In this document: positions 57,826-64,000 of the stretch, piece after piece | How the letters are laid out: every line of letters begins with the position of its first letter | How positions within the stretch are numbered: position 1 is the first letter of the stretch | Source: Scylla paramamosain | Taxonomy: Eukaryota > Arthropoda > Malacostraca > Decapoda > Portunidae | DNA: 64,000 nt | NCBI RefSeq assembly: GCF_035594125.1 | Contig: NC_087173.1 | Span: forward strand, 12,648,255 to 12,712,254 | Direction of reading: 5' to 3' | Translations under genes and position numbers: made by a program | Notes under the pieces: generated by a model | Seen by the model: the letters and a program-made list of their open reading frames with translations, nothing else | Databases searched by the model: none | What the model was told of the DNA's origin: nothing

Positions 57826-60367
57826 ACTCCATACATGGACGGATAAGGCCCTTGTACAGAGTTAGCAGCTGGGGGGGTGAGAAAAACTGGCGGAGACGTC
57901 TCAGAACACCTAACTTCATAGAAGCTGTTTTAGCTAAAGATGAGATGTGAAGTTTCCAGTTCAGATTATAAGTAAAGGACAGACCGAGGATGTTCAGTGT
58001 AGAAGAGGGGGACAGTTGAGTGTCATTGAAGAAGAGGGGATAGTTGTCTGGAAGGTTGTGTCGAGTTGATAGATGGAGGAATTGAGTTTTTGAGGCATTG
58101 AACAATACCAAGTTTGCTCTGCCCCAATCAGAAATTTTAGAAAGATCAGAAGTCAGGCGTTCTGTGGCTTCCCTGCGTGATATGTTTACCTCCTGAAGGG
58201 TTGGACGTCTATGAAAAGACGTGGAAAAGTGCAGGGTGGTATCATCAGCGTAGGAGTGGATAGGACAAGAAGTTTGGTTTAGAAGATCATTAATGAATAA
58301 TAAGTAGAGAGTGGGTGACAGGACAGAACCCTGAGGAACACCACTGTTAATAGATTTAGGAGAAGAACAGTGACCGTCTACCACAGCAGCAATAGAACGG
58401 TAAGAAAGGAAACTTGAGATGAAGTTAGAGAGAGAAGGATAGAAACCGTAGGAGGGTAGTTTGGAAATCAAAGCTTTGTGCCAGACTCTATCAAAAGCTT
58501 TTGATATGTCCAAGGCAACAGCAAAAGTTTCACCAAAATCTCTAAAAGAGGATGACCAAGACTCAGTAAGGAAAGCCAGATCACCAGTAGAGCGGCCTTG
58601 ACGGAACCCATACTGGCGATCAGATAGAAGGTTGTGAAGTGATAGATGTTTAAGAATCTTCCTGTTGAGGATTGATTCAAAAACTTTAGATAGGCAGGAA
58701 ATTAAAGCAATAGGACGGTAGTTTGAGGGATTAGAACGGTCACCCTTTTTAGGAACAGGTTGAATGTAGGCAAACTTCCAGCAAGAAGGAAAGGTAGATG
58801 TTGACAGACAGAGCTGAAAGAGTTTGACTAGGCAAGGTGCAAGCACGGAGGCACAGTTTCGGAGAACAATAGGAGGGACCCCATATGGTCCATAAGCCTT
58901 CCGAGGGTTTAGGCCAGCGAGGGCATGGAAAACATCATTGCGAAGAATTTTAATAGATGGCATGAAGTAGTCAGAGGGTGGAGGAGAGGGAGGAACAAGC
59001 CCAGAATCGTCCAAGGTAGAGTTTTTAGCAAAGGTTTGAGCAAAGAGTTCAGCTTTAGAAATAGATGTGATAGCAGTGGTGCCATCTGGTTGAAATAGAG
59101 GAGGGAAAGATGAAGAAGCAAAGTTATTGGAGATATTTTTGGCTAGATGCCAGAAATCACGAAGGGAGTTAGATTTTGAAAGGTTTTGACATTTTCTGTT
59201 AATGAAGGAGTTTTTGGCTAGTTGGAGATCAGACTTGGCATGGTTCCGGGCAGAAATATAAAGTGCATGAGATTCTGGTGATGGAAGGCTTAAGTACCTT
59301 TTGTGGGCCACCTCTCTATCATGTATAGCACGAGAACAAGCTGTGTTAAACCAAGGTTTAGAAGGTTTAGGACGAGAAAAAGAGTGAGGAATGTACGCCT
59401 CCATGCCAGACACTATCACTTCTGTTATGCGCTCAGCACACAAAGACGGGTCTCTGACACGGAAGCAGTAGTCATTCCAAGGAAAATCAGCAAAATACCT
59501 CCTCAGGTCCCCCCAACTAGCAGAGGCAAAACGCCAGAGGCACCTTCGCTTAGGGGGATCCTGAGGAGGGATTGGAGTGATAGGACAAGATAAAGATATG
59601 AGATTGTGATCGCAGGAGCCCAACAGAGAAGAAAGGGTGACAGCATAAGCAGAAGGATTAGAGGTCAGGAAAAGGTCAAGAATGTTGGGCGTATCTCCAA
59701 GACTGTCAGGAATACGAGTAGGGTGTTGCACCAATTGCTCTAGGTCATGGAGGATAGCAAAGTTGTAGGCTAGTTCACCAGGATGGTCTGTGAAGGGAGA
59801 GGAAAGCCAAAGCTGGTGGTGAACATTGAAGTCTCCAGGAATGGAGATCTCTGCAAAAGGGAAGAGGGTCAGAATGTGCTCCACTTTGGAAGTTAAGTAG
59901 TCAAAGAATTTTTTATAGTCAGAGGAGTTAGGTGAGAGGTATACAGCACAGATAAATTTAGTATGAGAGTGACTCTGTAGTCGTAGCCAGATGGTGGAAA
60001 ACTCGGAAGATTCAAGAGCGTGGGCACGAGAGCAGGTTAAGTCATTGCGCACATAAACGCAGCATCCAGCTTTGGATCGAAAATGAGGATAGAGAAAGTA
60101 GGAGGGAACAGAAAAGGGGCTACTGTCAGTTGCCTCAGACACCTGAGTTTCAGTGAGGAAAAGAAGATGAGGTTTAGAAGAGGAGAGGTGTTGTTCTACA
60201 GATTGAAAATTAGATCTTAGACCGCGAATGTTGCAGAAGTTAATGAAGAAAAAGTTGAGGGGGGTGTCAAGACACTTAGGGTCGTCAACAGAAAGGCAGT
60301 CCGACCTGGGGACATTTATGGTTCCCTCCCCAGATGGGGACTCCGAGGCTGGTGTAGGAGTCGCCAT
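57728..60367 (-). CDS. LINE-B APE endonuclease and reverse transcriptase, 879 codons
   Basis: Starts [15 protein letters not shown]. Endonuclease motifs: [13 protein letters not shown] (42-54), LTETQ (71-75), [11 protein letters not shown] (177-187) and CDHN (252-255, in place of the usual SDH). RT motifs: [19 protein letters not shown] (549-567), [14 protein letters not shown] (617-630), [11 protein letters not shown] (675-685), LLFINDL and SYADDTTL (705-712, catalytic Asp pair intact). [15 protein letters not shown] and [14 protein letters not shown] follow. The KAYGPDG motif reads KAYGPYG here (490-496), while the copy at 42447 keeps Asp. The last 32 codons (after VWGG) are out of frame. 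Confidence 0.92.
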   Translation of the reverse strand: MATPTPASESPSGEGTINVPRSDCLSVDDPKCLDTPLNFFFINFCNIRGLRSNFQSVEQHLSSSKPHLLFLTETQVSEATDSSPFSVPSYFLYPHFRSKAGCCVYVRNDLTCSRAHALESSEFSTIWLRLQSHSHTKFICAVYLSPNSSDYKKFFDYLTSKVEHILTLFPFAEISIPGDFNVHHQLWLSSPFTDHPGELAYNFAILHDLEQLVQHPTRIPDSLGDTPNILDLFLTSNPSAYAVTLSSLLGSCDHNLISLSCPITPIPPQDPPKRRCLWRFASASWGDLRRYFADFPWNDYCFRVRDPSLCAERITEVIVSGMEAYIPHSFSRPKPSKPWFNTACSRAIHDREVAHKRYLSLPSPESHALYISARNHAKSDLQLAKNSFINRKCQNLSKSNSLRDFWHLAKNISNNFASSSFPPLFQPDGTTAITSISKAELFAQTFAKNSTLDDSGLVPPSPPPSDYFMPSIKILRNDVFHALAGLNPRKAYGPYGVPPIVLRNCASVLAPCLVKLFQLCLSTSTFPSCWKFAYIQPVPKKGDRSNPSNYRPIALISCLSKVFESILNRKILKHLSLHNLLSDRQYGFRQGRSTGDLAFLTESWSSSFRDFGETFAVALDISKAFDRVWHKALISKLPSYGFYPSLSNFISSFLSYRSIAAVVDGHCSSPKSINSGVPQGSVLSPTLYLLFINDLLNQTSCPIHSYADDTTLHFSTSFHRRPTLQEVNISRREATERLTSDLSKISDWGRANLVLFNASKTQFLHLSTRHNLPDNYPLFFNDTQLSPSSTLNILGLSFTYNLNWKLHISSLAKTASMKLGVLRRLRQFFSPPQLLTLYKGLIRPCMEYASHVWGGFHSYCSSRQGGIKSFSSHQLLSSN

Positions 60368-60500
60368 GATGATTTAAAAATTTTTGAGTGAAGGGTGTGT
60401 GTGTTATTAGGTGCTTGTAGTTTTGTGTGGAGGAAGAGAGTTGTCTTTAGAGGGCAGGCTGTGACTGCCCCCTTGTGTTGTGAGACACAAAGGGAAACGT

Positions 60501-60612
60501 TCAGTGAGGTCAAAGCTGGGTCTGCTTACAAACATTCAATCTCTTACTCTCTTTCATTTTCCCTGTTCACCCTTCACAAACTTCCTATCCGTTCTGTTGT
60601 TCTGTTCTGTTC
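60501..60612. other. non-coding, LINE-B 5' flank
   Basis: Unique-looking sequence. No target duplication could be recognised because the 5' edge of the LINE is uncertain. Confidence 0.4.
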
Positions 60613-60812
60613 TGCAAGTCTGTGCGAGTTTGTGCGAGTTTGTGCGAGATTGTGTGAGTTTGTGTGAGTTTGTGTGAGATTGTGCGAGTTTGTGTGAGAT
60701 TGTACGAGTTTGTGTGAGTTTGTGTGAGAATGTGCGAATCTGTGTGAGATTGTGCGAGTTCGTGCGAGTCTGTGTGAGATTGGGCGAGTTTGTGTGAATT
60801 TGTGCGAGTTTA
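60613..60812 (+). repeat. 10-bp minisatellite TTGTG(C/T)GAG(T/A)
   Basis: About 20 copies of a 10-bp unit, alternating GCGAG and GTGAG and T or A at the last base. A period of ten bases equals about one helical turn. Confidence 0.93.
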
Positions 60813-60871
60813 CATTTCTTTAGTTCTTGTGTATCTCCTCTAGCAAGGAAGACCTGCTGGCTAGTGGTGAT

Positions 60872-60876
<5 letters not shown>

Positions 60877-60970
<94 letters not shown>

Positions 60971-60982
60971 TGCGTGTGTGTG
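60877..60982. repeat. (GT)n microsatellite
   Basis: GT for about 90 bp to 60968, then GAGTGCGTGTGTGTG. Confidence 0.98.
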
Positions 60983-61021
60983 TAAGTTTTCAATAGTACA
61001 GCTACACTGACTTAACTCAAC

Positions 61022-61106
61022 GTAGCCTAACCTAACCTAGGCTAACCTAACCTAACCTAACCTAACCTAGCCTAACTTAACCTAGCCTAACTTGACGTAA
61101 CGTACC
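61022..61106 (-). repeat. interstitial arthropod-type telomeric repeat (CCTAA)n
   Basis: Mostly perfect CCTAACCTAA with CCTAG and CTTAA variants, i.e. (TTAGG)n on the minus strand. About 16 units. Confidence 0.85.
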
Positions 61107-62022
<916 letters not shown>

Positions 62023-62023
<1 letters not shown>

Positions 62024-62820
62024 TTGTTTATGTAGAAAAAAAGGAGACGGACACAGAAAGAAGGAAGAGAAAAGGAAGGAGGAGGAAGGACAAGGGGAAC
62101 ATGAGGAGGAGGCGAAGGGGGAGGAGGAGGAGGAGGAGGAGGAGATGAAGCGAGTGAGCGAGAATACCCAAGCGAAAACGAAATTGAAGAGCAGACGGTG
62201 TGGTCACTGGTGCAGGAAGACTGTGAGATTCATAGTGTACAGGAAAGCTCACAAATCATGAGGACTGTATGCATCTGTTGAGTGGTCACGATACAGAACA
62301 AGATCTGCAGTGGTGATGGCATTGTTTGTAAAAGCGGTGCGCATATATACAGTAATGAGTTGCTGGAGGATGAGAAGGAACACACACAAAGCTCCTTCCC
62401 TTGACATGCGTACTAGATGGGTTTATTGCTTCACATCCTGGGGAGAAAAGCTCAGGAAATTGTCGCCAGTAAGAGGGCTGGTCCAGACGTGAAGCACTCT
62501 TATTACCTGTCCACCACTCACACCTAACGCACACACATACACTCACCACAACACTCGGTGACAGGAACAGGTGCACAGTGACCGCCGCAGGAACCAACAT
62601 GGCGGAGAGAAGTGTATTGCACGACATTCCCTGTGGTGGGTGACACTGACAATATTACGGTGAGGTAGGCAGAGATCTGGCAACGCGGCTGGGCGAACAC
62701 AAAGCGGAAATCTGGCAACACAGGGAAACTATTGCGGCTATTTAACAAAGTGAGTAAACAGCACAGAAAAGCATTAAGATCAAGATACTTAACAACTACT
62801 AAAAAGACATCGATAAAAGA
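62023..62820. other. purine-rich then mixed non-coding sequence
   Basis: GGAGGAGG-rich to about 62150, then ordinary sequence. ACATGGCGGAG (62598-62608) is a YY1-like motif. Minus frame 62524-62958 is open for 144 codons but shows no motif and contains promoter-like sequence. Confidence 0.4.
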
Positions 62821-63085
62821 GTGGGTGGCTGGTGTGGCGGCACAGGTCGCCATGGATGGGGGGGGGGGGAGGCGAGCACCAGTCACGTAGCAACACGCAT
62901 AACCCACGAGGGCGACGCACGAGCCAATCAGAAGACGGAAGACAAGACCGAGGACCAATCAGCACCCCTCAGGACAGGAAACTATTGCTCCAGCGTCCCT
63001 TTGAGCTGGACGGCTGTGTCTGCCAGGTCTGTCAAGAACACTCAGGGGAGAAACTCCTGTTCCTTTCCCAACCCGCGATTCTGCA
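62821..63085. promoter_or_regulatory. possible promoter patch with two CCAAT boxes
   Basis: CCAATCAG occurs at 62934-62941 and again at 62955-62962, 21 bp apart (two helical turns), in CG-richer sequence. The orientation and target gene are unknown. Confidence 0.35.
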
Positions 63086-63092
63086 CCACCTT

Positions 63093-63186
63093 CAACAACA
63101 ACAACAACGACAACAACGACAACAACAACAACAACAACAACAACAATGATAATAATAACAGGAAATATAATTGAGGATTAGAAGAA

Positions 63187-63263
<77 letters not shown>
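63093..63263. repeat. (CAA)n and (GA)n microsatellites
   Basis: CAA/CGA words at 63093-63146; GA at 63192-63262. Confidence 0.96.
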
Positions 63264-63264
<1 letters not shown>

Positions 63265-63400
63265 CTACCAAAACTATTAACCAAGATTCCTAACTACCAA
63301 CATTTTTAAAAACTACCACAATTATCAACCAACACTCCGAAAACTACAATTATTAACCAACATTCGTAATTACCAACATTGCTTCCAGTCACCGGGGCGG
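63264..63400. repeat. degenerate ~40-bp repeat
   Basis: AACTA(C/T)..AATTATTAACCAACATTC and CTACCAACATT words in about four loose copies. Confidence 0.55.
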
Positions 63401-63549
63401 AGCAGAGCACGGCCACGCCCTCGCCACGCCCGCAGTCACTCACGCCCCACACCACACTACCACAGTCTCTAAAACCACAACTCGCCGTCCTGCAATTGTG
63501 GTTGGTGAAGAAAGGTGAGGTGGTGGTAGTGGTGGTGGTTATAGGTTAG
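63401..63549. other. non-coding spacer
   Basis: CACGCCC-rich patch at 63412-63446. Nothing else recognised. Confidence 0.4.
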
Positions 63550-63550
63550 G

Positions 63551-63656
63551 TTACTACTACTACTATTACTACTACTACTACTACTACTTTTACTACTACT
63601 ACTACTATTACTACTACTACTACTACTACTACTATTATTACTACTACTATTACTAG
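63551..63656. repeat. (ACT)n microsatellite with ATT/TTT variants
   Basis: About 105 bp of TAC units with scattered TAT and TTT units. Confidence 0.96.
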
Positions 63657-63830
63657 AATAAAGCAGAAAGGAATGTCCATGCACGTTGTTTGTGTTCACT
63701 TGTGATCATCTGCCGTTGCCCAGTGAAAAGTCTACGGTAAGAGCGAGCCAGGTTTCATTTAGTATAAGGGAAATATTTGCCGCCTTTCTTAACCCAGTGT
63801 AGGCCTATCTATAAATGTTTACATGTACTG
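63657..63830. other. non-coding spacer
   Basis: Nothing recognised. Confidence 0.4.
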
Positions 63831-63849
63831 TTGCTGCTGATGCTGCTGC

Positions 63850-63891
<42 letters not shown>

Positions 63892-63944
63892 ATTTTTATT
63901 TTTGATTTATTTTTCATCAGTTTTCTCTCCTCCTCCTCCTTTTG

Positions 63945-63982
<38 letters not shown>

Positions 63983-64000
63983 TTCTTCTTCTTCTTCTTC
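63831..64000. repeat. (TGC)n/(TTG)n, (CTA)n and (TTC)n microsatellites
   Basis: TGC then TTG at 63831-63890; TCC at 63930-63939; CTA at 63946-63978; TTC to the window edge. Confidence 0.97.

Larger units (their letters stand above)
57304..60500 (-). mobile_element. near full-length LINE, family B
   Basis: The 3' terminus is a T-run at 57304-57316 and TATGTAGGAAGGACACTGGC. The coding part is 57409-60367, and the 5' untranslated region extends to about 60500 (edge not defined). It is the reference copy for the fragments at 37527, 42447, 47571 and 55848. APE plus RT organisation, with one frameshift near the C-terminus. Jockey/CR1-like by motif style. Confidence 0.92.

Noticed and set aside
62524..62958. 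144-codon minus-strand gene
   Set aside because: Open but without motif, overlapping promoter-like CCAAT boxes and a poly-G run. No supporting splice or polyA signals were seen.

Overview
The window looks like nuclear DNA of an arthropod, most probably a decapod crustacean and perhaps a brachyuran crab. The evidence is an extreme density of long (CT)n/(GA)n, (CA)n, (TA)n and trinucleotide arrays, many LINE fragments sharing a tail rich in AACATAAGAACATAAGAA, short arthropod-type TTAGG/CCTAA tracts, GT-AG introns and tRNA-derived SINEs. It has no bacterial-style gene organisation. Most of the long open frames are microsatellites read in three frames and are not genes.

Layout. 1-3.8 kb: AT-rich non-coding DNA and a 1-kb minisatellite of 14-bp units. 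3.8-5.05 kb: a 5'-truncated LINE (family A) with a (TA)n array grown inside its reverse-transcriptase domain. 5.2-5.76 kb: a long pyrimidine microsatellite. 6.06-6.82 kb: an intronless, GC-rich, vigilin-like two-KH-domain frame. 6.9-8.6 kb: two minisatellites. 8.78-11.4 kb: a hidden, strongly diverged ~150-bp tandem array whose units also lie at 3.48-3.72 kb. 11.4-16.4 kb: low-complexity DNA with nested tandem duplications. 16.4-17.5 kb: LINE-A remnants, a SINE and one exon of a nicotinic acetylcholine receptor-like subunit with a frameshift. 20.8-24.4 kb: a complete but decayed Mutator-like (MULE) DNA transposon with 9-bp target duplication, subterminal repeats, a PHD-like plus FLYWCH plus MULE transposase gene, and a second inverted-repeat element nested in it. 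25.2-27.8 kb: degenerate tandem and TTAGG-like sequence. 28.1-31.7 kb: a nearly complete APE-type LINE (family C). 32-41.7 kb: mostly microsatellites, LINE-A and LINE-B scraps and a SINE. 42.4-45.1 kb: a large LINE-B copy. 47.6-48.2 kb: an internal LINE-B scrap. 48.5-51.94 kb, minus strand: an AAR2-like exon and a RanBP1-like run of exons, interrupted by a LINE-A insertion. 52.1-53.3 kb: a rearranged LINE (family D). 55.8-56.3 kb: a LINE-B 3' end locally amplified as 56-bp repeats. 57.3-60.5 kb: a near full-length LINE-B. 60.6-64 kb: minisatellite, CCTAA tract and microsatellites.

Functionally the window is a transposon and satellite landscape holding four islands related to conserved cellular genes (vigilin, nAChR, AAR2, RanBP1). 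Three of these carry a clear disabling change and the fourth lacks an in-frame ATG. The otherwise intact LINE frames break at homopolymers (A7, G8). Each break is therefore either real decay or long-read consensus error, and short-read polishing would separate the two. All family assignments come from motifs recognised by eye; no database search was run.
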